A stretch of DNA of 64,000 nt from Pseudescherichia sp039594205 (GCA_039594205.1 JBCNNW010000005.1:1-64000); one strand, 5' to 3'. Positions 52,301 to 61,784 are shown, counted from the first letter of the stretch. Notes: a model not told the origin generated them from the letters alone. Numbers and translations: made by a program.

Positions 52301-53165
52301 CCTGGCCCGGCGCCGCCATCAGCATGGCGATTTTTTCACCTTTGCTGGTGTACTGGCGGCGATCCCAGGCGCTGCCTCCCGCCGCTTTTACCTTAATCCC
52401 GATCTCCCGGTAGACGCTGCGGGCGGTGGCGATCGCCCAGGCGCAGCGCGGCGGCAGGTCATGCAGCCCGGCCTGTGAGGAGATGTAGTACGGCTCGGCG
52501 GCGTCAATCAGCCGCTCCGCCACCCGCGCCAGCGCCGCCCGGTTCTCCCGCGCGGCATAGTTCTCCGGGGTCAGCCCGGCATCGTGCAGCCACTCGGCAG
52601 GCAGATAGCAGCGGTCAATGGCCGCATCGTCAATAATATCCCGGGCGATGTTCGTCAGCTGGAAGGCCAGCCCCAGATCGCAGGCGCGATCCAGCACCCG
52701 CTCATCCCGCACGCCCATGACCCTTGCCATCATCAGGCCCACCACGCCCGCCACGTGATAGCAGTAGCGCAGCGTATCCTCAAAAGTGACATAGCGAGTC
52801 TGGGCCACGTCCATTGCAAAGCCATCGAGATGATCGAGCGCCATGCGGGGTGGAATGCCGTGGGTCAGCGCCACCTCCTGAAAGGCAGCGAAGGCCGGAT
52901 CCTGCATCTCGGCGCCTTCAAACGCCGCCAGAGTTAGCTTGCGCAGCCGGGCCAGGCGCTGCGTCGCCTCCTCTTCTGCCGTAGCCTCGCTGGCAAAACC
53001 GTGGGACTGGTCATCGATAACGTCATCGCAGTGGCGGCACCAGGTGTAGAGCATCAGCACGCTGCGACGGGTGGCGGGGTCAAACAGCTTCGCGGCGGTG
53101 GCAAAACTTTTCGATCCGCTGGCCATGGTCTGCGTGGCGTGATCAAGCAGTTGCGGTTGGCTCAT
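52236..53165 (-). CDS. crtB: Phytoene synthase CrtB
   Basis: 309 residues. Joins two geranylgeranyl diphosphates to 15-cis-phytoene. Mg-binding aspartate motifs DDVID (47-51) and DIIDD (near 188, in NIARDIIDDAAIDRCYLP) are in place. The start overlaps the crtI stop by four bases (ATGA). The last gene of the crtE-to-crtB operon; it converges on crtZ with overlap of coding sequence. Confidence 0.96.
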   Translation of the reverse strand: MSQPQLLDHATQTMASGSKSFATAAKLFDPATRRSVLMLYTWCRHCDDVIDDQSHGFASEATAEEEATQRLARLRKLTLAAFEGAEMQDPAFAAFQEVALTHGIPPRMALDHLDGFAMDVAQTRYVTFEDTLRYCYHVAGVVGLMMARVMGVRDERVLDRACDLGLAFQLTNIARDIIDDAAIDRCYLPAEWLHDAGLTPENYAARENRAALARVAERLIDAAEPYYISSQAGLHDLPPRCAWAIATARSVYREIGIKVKAAGGSAWDRRQYTSKGEKIAMLMAAPGQVIRAKMTRVTPRPAGLWQRPV

Positions 53166-54640
53166 TGCAGATCCTCAATCATCAGGCTGGCGGTGGCCTT
53201 CGCCGAGGCCACCACGCCGGGAATGCCCGCCCCAGGGTGAGTACCTGCCCCCACCAGATAGAGGTTGGCAATGTCGCTGTCGCGGTTATGCGGCCGGAAC
53301 CAGGCGCTCTGGGTCAGCAGCGGCTCGATGGAGAAGGCCGATCCCAGGTGTGCATCCAGGGTGTCGTGGAAGTCTGCCGGGGTAAAGATCCGTTGGGTCA
53401 CCAGCTGGCTGCGCAGGCCGGGCATGTAGCGCTCTTCAAGATAGTCAAAGATGCGGTCGCGCAGCCTGGGTCCCTCCTGCGACCAGTCCAGCGGCGCGTT
53501 GCCAAGATGCGGCACCGGGGCCAGCACGTAGAAGCTGGCGCAGCCGGGAGGCGCGAGGGAGGGATCGGTCACGCAGGGCGAGTGCAGATAGAGCGAGAAG
53601 TCATCCGCCAGCGTGCTGCCGGTAAAGATGTCGTTGATCAGCTCCCGGTAGCGCGGACCGAAGCAGATGGTATGGTGCGCCAGCTGGGGATGGGGCTGGT
53701 TCAGACCGAAGTAGAGCACAAACAGCGAGTTGCTCATGCTCTTGCGCTCCAGCGCTGCCGCCCGCTTCTGCCCGACCGGATGGCGGCCGAGCAGCTTTTT
53801 ATAGGTATTCACCACGTCGGCGTTCGAGGCTACAGCGTCGGCGTCAAAGGTGCGTCCATCCGCCAACCGGACCTGGCTTACGCGGTTATCGACCACCACC
53901 AGCTCTTCGACCCGGGCGTTGAGTTCGATCTCTCCGCCGAGATCGGTAAACAGCTTCACCATGCCGTTCACCAGCGCACCGGTGCCGCCCTCGGGGAACC
54001 AGACGCCCCACTCCCGCTCAAGGGCGTGGATCAGGGTGTAGATGGATGAGGTGGTGAAAGGGTTGCCGCCGACCAGCAGAGAGTGGAACGAGAAGGCCTG
54101 CCGCAGATGCTCATCCTCAATAAAGCGCGAGACCGACTGATAGACGCTCTGCCATGCCTGAAGCTTAAGCAGCTGCGGTCCGGCGCGCAGCATGTCGCGG
54201 AAAGAGAGGAACGGCACGCTGCCCAGCCGCAGATAGCCCTCCTGGAACACCGCCTGCGAGTAAGCCAGGAAGCGCCGGTAGCCCTCGACGTCGCGGGGGT
54301 TGAACTGGGTAATCTGTGCCTCAAGCTCGGCAGTGTCGTTCGCATAGTCGAGGATCTTCCCGGTCTCCCAGCAGAGCCGGTAGAAGGGTTTTACCGGCAG
54401 CAGCCTGACGTAATCCTCCATGCGCCTGCCGGCCAGGGTAAACAGCGCCTCAAGCGCGGTGGGATCGGTGATCACCGTTGGCCCGGCGTCAAAGGTAAAG
54501 CCCTGGTCATGCCAGACGTAGGCGCGACCGCCGGGCTTGTCCCGCTGCTCCAGCAGCACGGTTGGGATCCCTGCCGCCTGCAGGCGGATCGCCAGCGCCA
54601 GGCCACCAAAGCCTGCGCCAATCACAACGGTTTTCTTCAT
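53162..54640 (-). CDS. crtI: Phytoene desaturase CrtI
   Basis: 492-residue FAD enzyme that carries out four desaturations and isomerisation from phytoene to lycopene. The N-terminal dinucleotide site VIGAGFGGLALAIRLQ and the C-terminal signature LYLVGAGTHPGAGIPGVVAS are both typical. Overlaps crtY and crtB by four bases each. Confidence 0.97.
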   Translation of the reverse strand: MKKTVVIGAGFGGLALAIRLQAAGIPTVLLEQRDKPGGRAYVWHDQGFTFDAGPTVITDPTALEALFTLAGRRMEDYVRLLPVKPFYRLCWETGKILDYANDTAELEAQITQFNPRDVEGYRRFLAYSQAVFQEGYLRLGSVPFLSFRDMLRAGPQLLKLQAWQSVYQSVSRFIEDEHLRQAFSFHSLLVGGNPFTTSSIYTLIHALEREWGVWFPEGGTGALVNGMVKLFTDLGGEIELNARVEELVVVDNRVSQVRLADGRTFDADAVASNADVVNTYKKLLGRHPVGQKRAAALERKSMSNSLFVLYFGLNQPHPQLAHHTICFGPRYRELINDIFTGSTLADDFSLYLHSPCVTDPSLAPPGCASFYVLAPVPHLGNAPLDWSQEGPRLRDRIFDYLEERYMPGLRSQLVTQRIFTPADFHDTLDAHLGSAFSIEPLLTQSAWFRPHNRDSDIANLYLVGAGTHPGAGIPGVVASAKATASLMIEDLQ

Positions 54641-55797
54641 CCTTTTTCTCGCCTGTCAGGAAAATAGTTCAGCGCCGCCCGCCAGGCTTCACCCAGCGGA
54701 ACCGGCGGCTTGCCCGTCAGAATGCGGGCCTTATCGAAAAGAGAGAGCCGACCGGCGTAAAAACGGCTAACGGTCGCCTCCGGCAGCCCGTAGAAGCGCT
54801 GCATCACTCGCCAGCGGTTCTCTTCGCGTCCCGCCAGAAAGAGCATTCGGTTTAGCAGGCGGAAAAAACCCTGCCTGCGCCAGTGGCGTTCGGCAAACTG
54901 TCGGGTGAGCTGATAGAGCGGGACGCTGCCCAGACGCGGACTGTCGGCGATCTCATCGGCCAGAGCGACCGCCAGCGGCAGCGAGTAACCGGTGGTAGGG
55001 TGAAACAGCCCCGCCCGCATTCCCGAGCGCGCTACGCCCGCCGCATCGGCCCACAGCGCGTGAATATCGCCCGCCAGGGTAATAGGCAGGCAGCCGGACT
55101 CTTCTCGCTCAAGCTGGGCCAGCGACCACCCCTTGCGATGAGCATAGTCGGTAATAGTCTGGCGCAGGGCGTCGCTATCGAGCTGAGGGGCATTCGCGTA
55201 GCGCGTGTCCTCGATCAGCAGCGTATCGGCGGAGAGCGGCAGGGTATAGACAAAGCGGTAGCCCTGCTGCTGCTCTACCGTGGCATCCATCAGGATCGGC
55301 ACGGTAAGGCCGTGAGGCTGGCTCAGCCGCCACTGCTGACCAAGAAAGAGCTGGTAGCCGGTCTGCATCGCCGGATCCGCGGTTGCGCCGCGTCCGTCAA
55401 TTACCGCTCCGGCAAGCAGCGCCTCACCGCTGGCAAGGCGTACGCTGTTAGGTAAGACCTCGCTTACCGGGCAGCTACGCCAGATGTTCTCCCCCAGCGC
55501 CTGCTGCAGGGCCTCGGCAAAGCTCTCTGAGGTAATGGAGTAGTAGCCACGCGCAAGGCGACGGCTAAGATGGGGAAACTGCACCTCATAGCCTGGCCAG
55601 GCATGGGCCACCAGCGGAGCCAGCCAGGCGTGCTGCTCGGGGGTAAGATCGTCCTCATGGAATGACCAGGTGTGGTTCCCGCCAGGCTGCTCTCCGGCTT
55701 CGATGAGCAGCACGTTGAGCTGCGGGTAGCGCTGGCGCAGACGCCATGCAATCAACCCGTTGGCCAGCCCACCGCCAACTAAAATCAGATCCCTCAC
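54637..55797 (-). CDS. crtY: Lycopene beta-cyclase CrtY
   Basis: 386-residue flavoprotein that closes both ends of lycopene to beta-carotene. N-terminal LVGGGLANGLIAWRLRQRYP is the dinucleotide site; GGNHTWSFHEDDL and FVYTLPLSADTLLIEDTRY are family motifs. Starts on the crtX stop (ATGA). Confidence 0.96.
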   Translation of the reverse strand: MRDLILVGGGLANGLIAWRLRQRYPQLNVLLIEAGEQPGGNHTWSFHEDDLTPEQHAWLAPLVAHAWPGYEVQFPHLSRRLARGYYSITSESFAEALQQALGENIWRSCPVSEVLPNSVRLASGEALLAGAVIDGRGATADPAMQTGYQLFLGQQWRLSQPHGLTVPILMDATVEQQQGYRFVYTLPLSADTLLIEDTRYANAPQLDSDALRQTITDYAHRKGWSLAQLEREESGCLPITLAGDIHALWADAAGVARSGMRAGLFHPTTGYSLPLAVALADEIADSPRLGSVPLYQLTRQFAERHWRRQGFFRLLNRMLFLAGREENRWRVMQRFYGLPEATVSRFYAGRLSLFDKARILTGKPPVPLGEAWRAALNYFPDRREKG

Positions 55798-57035
55798 GAT
55801 ACGCTTGTGCTCCCTGCTATGGCCTGTTCAATCAGGGTTGCCGCGCGCGGCGTACCCCCGGCGTCGTTAAGCTGCTGGCGAGCCACCGCCAGGCGCTGAG
55901 GCAGGCTCACATCACCCAGCAGCTGGGCTATCTCATCCGCCAGCGTCTGCTGCCTGGCGAAGCGCGACACCCGGCGACCCAGCCCGTTATAGACCAGCCG
56001 GGCAGCCACGGCGGGCTGGTCGAAGGTCAGCGGCACGGCCAGCACCGGCGTGGCGGCAGCCAGCGCATCCAGCACGGTATTGAGACCGCCGTGAGTAATA
56101 ACCAGATCCGCTCCGGCAACGTAGCGCGGCTGATCGACAAAACTTGCTACTTCGGTCGCGCCGCTGGCGTAGAGCGAGTCGGCCTGGGCGGGCGTCAGGC
56201 CATCGCAATGGGCGATCGCCACCTCTGCCCCCACGCTGGCGCAGGCTCGGGCGATCTTACGGAACAGGCGTAGACGGTGGCCCTGGAGGGTGCCCAGCGA
56301 GGCAAAGATCCGCGGTGTGCTGCGCGGCGGGCGCTCCACCTGCGGCGGCGGCTGGTAACGCAGCGCCCCCACGTAGTGGAAACAGTCCGGCAGCGCCCGG
56401 CGCGGGAAATCAAGAAGCGGAACGGACTGGCTGATCTGCGCCAGCGGCGAGAGACACTCGTCAAGACGCCTGCGCTCCGACAAACCAAAGCGCTGGCTGT
56501 GGCGCAGGATCGTCTGCCCGTGCGGATACATCAGCGCGTCGTAGATCCGCTCGCTGACCTGAAAACGGCGCAGGGCTCTCTTATCCTCGGCGTAGTGAAA
56601 CGGCATCACCGGCAGCGGCAGGCCCGGCTCACGATTGACCGGCAGCGCGCAGGCGATGGAGATAAACGGCAGCCCCAGCGCCTCGGCGACCAGGCTTCCG
56701 GCAGGCTCCATCTCATCGACAATCAGCGCGTCCACCGTCAGCCGCTGCAGAATAGCGGGCAGCTGCTGGCAAAGCACGTCGGTCAGGGATGACATCGCCG
56801 CGATCAGCCGCAGCAGGTTGCCGTTGCTCTGCTGCTGAACGCTGCGCTGGGCCTGCTGCACGCTGGCAGGAAGTGGGTAGAACGCCACCCGCTCCGTCTC
56901 CTGCTCTGCCAGCGAGGCGACGTTGCCGGTGAGAAAGGTCACCCGGTGGCCGCGTTGGGCCAGCTCCAGCGCCAGGGCATGCAGCGCCACCGCGTGGCTG
57001 TAGAGCGGCGGTGCCACAATAGCAAAATGGCTCAT
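55794..57035 (-). CDS. crtX: Zeaxanthin glucosyltransferase CrtX
   Basis: 413 residues of the GT1 family. Adds glucose from UDP-glucose to the hydroxyl groups of zeaxanthin, giving mono- and diglucosides, the yellow end product. The C-terminal donor-binding signature VITHGGLNTVLDALAAATPV is clear and the N-terminus MSHFAIVAPPLYSHAVALHA is typical. ATGA overlaps with idi and crtY. Confidence 0.96.
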   Translation of the reverse strand: MSHFAIVAPPLYSHAVALHALALELAQRGHRVTFLTGNVASLAEQETERVAFYPLPASVQQAQRSVQQQSNGNLLRLIAAMSSLTDVLCQQLPAILQRLTVDALIVDEMEPAGSLVAEALGLPFISIACALPVNREPGLPLPVMPFHYAEDKRALRRFQVSERIYDALMYPHGQTILRHSQRFGLSERRRLDECLSPLAQISQSVPLLDFPRRALPDCFHYVGALRYQPPPQVERPPRSTPRIFASLGTLQGHRLRLFRKIARACASVGAEVAIAHCDGLTPAQADSLYASGATEVASFVDQPRYVAGADLVITHGGLNTVLDALAAATPVLAVPLTFDQPAVAARLVYNGLGRRVSRFARQQTLADEIAQLLGDVSLPQRLAVARQQLNDAGGTPRAATLIEQAIAGSTSVS

Positions 57036-58075
57036 GGCGCATCCCGCAAATAGCGGATATCCGCCTGCTTCAGATCGTACAGGCTGCCGCTGCCCGTGCA
57101 GAAACAGGCCACCCGCAGCTGCTCAATAATTACGTTGAAGTGATCGATCACCTTCTCCGTGGAGATACCTGCGCTACCGAGCACGGCAGCGGCCTGCCCT
57201 ACCATGCAGGCGCCGAGCCGCAGCGCTTTCGCCGCATCGACGCCGTTCTTAATCCCGCCGGAGGCAATGAGAGGCACCTGCGGCCAGGCCCCGGCGATAT
57301 CAACCAGCGCTTCAGCGGTGGGGATCCCCCAGTCGGCAAAAACGCTGGCTACGCTACGCTGCTGCGCCGTTGCCGCCCGCTCGCCCTCGACGGCAGCCCA
57401 GCTGGTGCCGCCCGCGCCTGCGACGTCAATCACGGCTACGCCAGCCTCGATCAGCTGTCCGGCCACCGTGCGGGAGATCCCTGCTCCCACCTCTTTCACC
57501 ACCAGCGGAACGGGCAGTTCGCGGACCAGCGTTTCAATGGCCGTCAGCCGCCCGCGCCAGTCGCGATCGCCGCCGGGCTGCAGTGCCTCCTGCAGCGGGT
57601 TGAGGTGCACAATCAGAGCATCCGCCTCGATCATCTCCACGGCGCGCCGGGCGTAGTCGATACCTCTCCTGCCGGTTAGCTGCGCTGCGCCGAGGTTCGC
57701 CAGCAGCGGCACGTCCGGGGCCAGCTGCCGCAGGGTTTTATCCAGCCCTACGCCCGCATCGCTCTCAATGGCGACGCGCTGGGAGCCAACCCCCATCGCA
57801 ATCTTCAGCGCCTGCGCCGCCTCGGCCAGGTGGCGGTTAATATGCCGCGAGCGTTCAACCCCGCCGGTCATGGAGCTGATCAGTAGCGGAGCCTGTAGCG
57901 GCCGGTTAAGGAAGGTGGTTTCCAGCGTGATGTCGCTAAAATTCAGCTCCGGCAGAGCACAGTGGGTAAAACGCCACTGCTCAAAGCCGGTACTGGCCTG
58001 GGTTACGGCGCGACGGGGGTCGAGGACGATATCCAGATGATCGTTTTTACGCTGAACAAGGCGCTCGTCCTTCAT
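57032..58075 (-). CDS. idi: Type II isopentenyl-diphosphate isomerase
   Basis: 347-residue FMN enzyme interconverting IPP and DMAPP, which raises DMAPP for CrtE. The start RLVQRKNDHLDIVL has the family RKxDH signature, and LISSMTGG, VGSQR and GGIKNGVDAAKALRLGA (FMN phosphate site) are visible. The gene lies between crtE and crtX as in E. herbicola Eho10 and Cronobacter; P. ananatis lacks it, from memory. Unrelated to the type I isomerase of E. coli. Confidence 0.95.
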   Translation of the reverse strand: MKDERLVQRKNDHLDIVLDPRRAVTQASTGFEQWRFTHCALPELNFSDITLETTFLNRPLQAPLLISSMTGGVERSRHINRHLAEAAQALKIAMGVGSQRVAIESDAGVGLDKTLRQLAPDVPLLANLGAAQLTGRRGIDYARRAVEMIEADALIVHLNPLQEALQPGGDRDWRGRLTAIETLVRELPVPLVVKEVGAGISRTVAGQLIEAGVAVIDVAGAGGTSWAAVEGERAATAQQRSVASVFADWGIPTAEALVDIAGAWPQVPLIASGGIKNGVDAAKALRLGACMVGQAAAVLGSAGISTEKVIDHFNVIIEQLRVACFCTGSGSLYDLKQADIRYLRDAP

Positions 58076-58137
58076 TCATCACTACTCCTGTAATGTGGAT
58101 CCATTGTTAAGTACGGCTTGAACCCGGAAGGGCGGTA

Positions 58138-59061
58138 TCAGGCGATTTTCATGACCGGTGACCAGTCGGCAAGGTGATGACCAAACCACAGATGCATAAA
58201 CTGTCGGATGGACTCGCCCTGCGGACAGGCAAAGGTGAGGTGTCTGTCAGCGGAATCGATATGCTCGCGTAGCTTTTGCTGGGCCGCATCTGCGCCCAGC
58301 CGGTTTACCAGCGTCGATTTACCGGCGTCTTTGTTACGATCTTTGCCAGTGGCCGGATGATTGTCACGCAGATCGTCCAGCAGCTGGAAGGCCTGGCCGA
58401 AGTCGAGCGCGAAAGCGTGCAGAGTCTGCCGCGTACTCTCCGGCGACGCAGCGGCGATGGCGATGATTTGCAGCATCGCGCTGAACAGAATGCCGGTTTT
58501 CAGGTGATTGGTACTGAGAATAGCGTCGGGCGTACGATCCATGACCGCATCGTTGAGATCGCGAAACTGCCCCAGCACCAGGCCCTGCACGCCTACGGCA
58601 GCAGAAAGCTCATTAACCGCCAGCGCGCGCGCCTCTCCCGGTAGATCGCGGGTAGCGGCGATCAGGCCAAAGGCTTTAGAGAGCAGACCGACGGAGGCGA
58701 GGATCGCCACGCTCTCACCAAATTTTTTGTGGGTGGTAGGCTGACCGCGGCGCAGCTCGGCATTGTCCATGCAGGGCATATCGTCAAGCATCAGTGACGC
58801 GGTATGCGTCAGCTCAACGGCACAGGCGAGATCGAGCAGCGTTGACATGCTGCCCTGGTAGCGGAGATCGCGGGCGGCCAGCAACATCAGCAGCGGACGG
58901 ATCCGTTTGCCGGGAGCCATGACGCCTTCACGCATCGCAAGGCTGACGATATCCTGGCTGTCGGGCTCAGGCAACAGGCCAGCCAGGTGATCGTCAATGG
59001 ATTGTCTCATTACTTCAATTTCGCGATGAGGCGAAGCGCCCGCGTTACTGCCACTCACCAT
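58138..59061 (-). CDS. crtE: Geranylgeranyl diphosphate synthase CrtE
   Basis: Adds IPP to farnesyl diphosphate to give GGPP, the entry to the carotenoid path. The ATG at 59061 gives 307 residues beginning MVSGSN, which is the published E. herbicola CrtE N-terminus as I recall it; the frame is open to a GTG at 59097 (319 residues), and neither start has a strong ribosome site. First aspartate-rich motif DDMPCMD and second DDLRD are present, with GKRIRP and GQ..D context. First gene of the operon, 62 bp before idi. Confidence 0.94.
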   Translation of the reverse strand: MVSGSNAGASPHREIEVMRQSIDDHLAGLLPEPDSQDIVSLAMREGVMAPGKRIRPLLMLLAARDLRYQGSMSTLLDLACAVELTHTASLMLDDMPCMDNAELRRGQPTTHKKFGESVAILASVGLLSKAFGLIAATRDLPGEARALAVNELSAAVGVQGLVLGQFRDLNDAVMDRTPDAILSTNHLKTGILFSAMLQIIAIAAASPESTRQTLHAFALDFGQAFQLLDDLRDNHPATGKDRNKDAGKSTLVNRLGADAAQQKLREHIDSADRHLTFACPQGESIRQFMHLWFGHHLADWSPVMKIA

Positions 59062-59176
59062 TGCAAGGTTACCCGCTGTATTGTCTTGTAGTATCACTTA
59101 ACCGTAGACCGCGCGGATAGCTCTCGCCAGGTTCTGAAGTAGTTTTACATTGATTGCCGCATAAGATGCCCAGGCT

Positions 59177-59926
59177 TTAAATCTGCGCCATACCGCCATC
59201 AACGAACAGTTCAGCGCCGTTGATAAAGCTGGCTGCGTCGGAGCCAAGAAACGCCACCACTTTACCAATCTCCTCTGGCTCACCGAGGCGGCCCAGCGGC
59301 ACCTGCGCGGCGAGGGCGTCAAACAGCCCCTGGCGATGCTCATCCGGCACCAGCTCGCCAAGCCCAGGGGTACGAACCGGGCCGGGGCTGACCACGTTAA
59401 CGCGAATGCCACGATCTTTCAGATCCAGCGCCCACGAGCGGGCAAAGTTGCGCACGGCGGCCTTGCTGGCGCTGTAGACGCTGAAGCTGGCGGTGCCCTT
59501 AACCGAGGTGGTCGAACCGGTTAAAATCACCGATGCGCCATCCACCAGCAGCGGCAGCGCCTTCTGCACCGTGAACACCACGCCGCGCACGTTGGTGCCA
59601 AAGATACGGTCAAAATGCTCTTCGCTAATGGCCCCCAGCGGCTGCATGTCGCCGCCCCCGGCGTTGGCAAACAGAATGTCCAGCCGCCCGGCCTGTTTCG
59701 CAATCTGGGCGTAGACTGCGTCCAGATCCGCTAGCTTAGAGGCATCGGCACGAATGCCGGTTGCCGCCGCGCCGATGGCATCTACCGCTGCGTCCAGCTC
59801 GGCCTGGCGACGTCCGGTAATAAAGACCTGCGCCCCCTGCGCCGCCAGCACCTGCGCCGTTGCCAGACCAATGCCGCTTGTACCGCCGGTGACTAATGCA
59901 ATTTTACCGTCGAGTTGTTTGCTCAT
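59177..59926 (-). CDS. SDR-family oxidoreductase
   Basis: 249-residue classical short-chain dehydrogenase. NAD(P) site VTGGTSGIGLATAQVLA, NAG motif (FANAGGG), catalytic Ser in LTGSTTSVKG and Tyr-Lys in YSASK, C-terminus ELFVDGGMAQI. TGRRQAEL after the second strand suggests NADP(H). The substrate is unknown. It stands alone upstream of crtE on the same strand, 116 bp away, so a link with carotenoids is not shown. Confidence 0.9.
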   Translation of the reverse strand: MSKQLDGKIALVTGGTSGIGLATAQVLAAQGAQVFITGRRQAELDAAVDAIGAAATGIRADASKLADLDAVYAQIAKQAGRLDILFANAGGGDMQPLGAISEEHFDRIFGTNVRGVVFTVQKALPLLVDGASVILTGSTTSVKGTASFSVYSASKAAVRNFARSWALDLKDRGIRVNVVSPGPVRTPGLGELVPDEHRQGLFDALAAQVPLGRLGEPEEIGKVVAFLGSDAASFINGAELFVDGGMAQI

Positions 59927-60049
59927 CTTCTTATTCCTTACCTGTTTAATAGTGAGTATCGGGAGTGCCCGTCACCGCGTCGTCAGGGCATGGATGAACT
60001 CTACTGCGCATTGCATTAGTGAAAAATAGTGGAAAATAGAAAGGACTAT

Positions 60050-60820
60050 TTACAGAGGTGGATAATCACCGGTGAGGAGGGAAGCGTAATCCTGGCGTGA
60101 AGCCTCGCTAAAGCCGCTGATCAACAGCGCTGCACACAGGGTGCGATACGCCGGATCGCTCACCAGCTGGCGCAGCGCATCCCGCAGCAACGCAATGCGT
60201 GACGGTGGCGTGTTTCTGGCGGTAATCAACGGCAGTCCGGGCGCGGCGGGGCTTGCGCCAATCACCGCCAGATCGGCAACGAGCATAGGTGCATGGCGCT
60301 GGAGCAGAGCAAAGGTCACACAGTCGATGGCCGCAATATCCGCCCTGCCCTCACCGATCTCAACCAGCGACTGGCGGTGGCTACCGCTGAAAGTAACGTT
60401 ATTAAAGAAGGTCCCCTGCTGCGCCAGCGGGGCAACCATCTGCATAAATACGTTGTAACCCGACTGGGAGTCGGGTGCGTTGCAGACCGCGCGGCTGCCG
60501 CGAAAATCCGCCAGCGTTTTATGCCTGTCGCTCTGGCGCACCACCAGCAGGCTGCGGTAGCGGATGCCTTCGCAGCCCGGAGCAGAGTAGTGAAAGCAGC
60601 CTACCGTCTGCACCTCTTTCAGCTGCGTGACCAGCGGATAGCCGCACGCCTGGCCGAGCAGAAGCGCGTCATCCTGCCAGTGGCTCAGCAGATCCGCCTG
60701 CGGCCAGACCGGCGTGACGGCAACGCCCCTTGCCGCCAGCAGATCCTGCACCGCCTGGATCAGCGCCTCGCTATCCGGGCGGTGCAGGTCATACATTGGA
60801 AACGCAACCTTATTGCTCAT
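60050..60820 (-). CDS. PhnD-like (phosphonate-binding superfamily) protein without signal peptide
   Basis: 256 residues from the ATG at 60820; the frame opens earlier but within the preceding gene. The fold is PhnD/periplasmic-binding type 2: VAFPMYDLHRPDSEALIQAV, FRGSRAVCNAPDSQSGYNVF, FSGSHRQSLVEIGEGRADIAAIDCVTFALL. There is no signal peptide and no ABC permease or ATPase nearby, so it may be cytoplasmic with a sensing or other role. The start overlaps the end of the desaturase gene by 11 bases, pointing to co-translation. Function unknown. Confidence 0.82.
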   Translation of the reverse strand: MSNKVAFPMYDLHRPDSEALIQAVQDLLAARGVAVTPVWPQADLLSHWQDDALLLGQACGYPLVTQLKEVQTVGCFHYSAPGCEGIRYRSLLVVRQSDRHKTLADFRGSRAVCNAPDSQSGYNVFMQMVAPLAQQGTFFNNVTFSGSHRQSLVEIGEGRADIAAIDCVTFALLQRHAPMLVADLAVIGASPAAPGLPLITARNTPPSRIALLRDALRQLVSDPAYRTLCAALLISGFSEASRQDYASLLTGDYPPL

Positions 60821-61784
60821 TACCGTTCGCCTTGCTAAAGCCGGGGTGGACATTGACGTTCACCGAGCGGCATAAAAAGTGCCGCAGCCACTCGCCGTAG
60901 CCGCGCACCAGAAAACCACCGTTGCGCTGCTGATAGCTCGCCCGATCGCGCAGATAGACGCTGCGAAGTCCGTACCAGGGCACGCCCGGCAGATCGTGAT
61001 GCACAGAATGGTAGTTCAGATTCAGGAACAGCACCCGCCACGGCAGCGACGCCTCGTTGATCACCGAGCGCGCCAGCAGATCGTTATCCGCGCGATGCTC
61101 CAGAAACGATCGCACCTTCGTCAGCGCCAGCGCCGGATAGCTGACCGCCAGTACGAAGTAGAGAATTGAAAACCCACAGTGCACCAGCCAGGCAAAGATT
61201 ACCGCCAGCAGAACACCGTGCACGATCCACATCGCCATCGCCCGCCAATCCAGCCGGCGAAACGCGGTTAGCATCCCGACCAGCAGCTGGACGATATCCA
61301 GCGCCGGGGCCAGTAGCAGGCGACCGGGAAAGGTGTTGCGCAGGGTTATAAGCTTGCGCTGCCAGGGCGCATAGCGCCGCCAGCGCCACTCGGGAATATA
61401 GTAGGATTCGGGATCGTCCTCCGGCTGGGTGAGCAGATGGGTGCGATGATGCGCCAGATGCGCGTCCCGATAGAGGCCATAGGGATACCAGACCGCCAGC
61501 GGCATCAGCCCCAGCAGCTGGTTCACCCGTGGATAGCGCGTGGGGTGGCCGTGGATCAGCTCATGCTGAAGCGACATGTACCAGGTGGTGAACCAGATCA
61601 GCAGTAGCGTGGCGGGCAGCAGCCCCAGCGTCTGCCAAAAGGCCAGCGTCGCAAACCAGCCGCCGTAGATCGCACCGAACAACATCCAGGTCGGCAGCTC
61701 GCTGCGCCACAGCCAGGAGCGGGCGCGCTGTTGAACCCAGTCGCGCTGCTGCTCGTGCAGCCAGCCAGCGGTGATTTTCGCCAT
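60810..61784 (-). CDS. Fatty-acid-desaturase-family membrane protein
   Basis: 324 residues with at least four membrane segments and three histidine boxes: HELIH (74-78), HLAHHRTH (109-116) and HSVHHDLP near 257-264, the di-iron pattern of membrane desaturases and hydroxylases. SFLEHRADND provides another His. The substrate is unknown: a fatty acyl chain is the default, and a carotenoid or alkane is possible because of nearby crt genes. It is coupled to the downstream PhnD-like gene. Confidence 0.85.
   Translation of the reverse strand: MAKITAGWLHEQQRDWVQQRARSWLWRSELPTWMLFGAIYGGWFATLAFWQTLGLLPATLLLIWFTTWYMSLQHELIHGHPTRYPRVNQLLGLMPLAVWYPYGLYRDAHLAHHRTHLLTQPEDDPESYYIPEWRWRRYAPWQRKLITLRNTFPGRLLLAPALDIVQLLVGMLTAFRRLDWRAMAMWIVHGVLLAVIFAWLVHCGFSILYFVLAVSYPALALTKVRSFLEHRADNDLLARSVINEASLPWRVLFLNLNYHSVHHDLPGVPWYGLRSVYLRDRASYQQRNGGFLVRGYGEWLRHFLCRSVNVNVHPGFSKANGNEQ

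Noticed and set aside
59062..59097. GTG-initiated 12-residue extension of CrtE
   Set aside because: The extension is not in the recalled E. herbicola protein; kept only as an alternative start.
59098..59412. 104-residue minus-strand frame between crtE and the SDR gene
   Set aside because: It mostly overlaps the SDR gene in another frame and lacks any motif or ribosome site.
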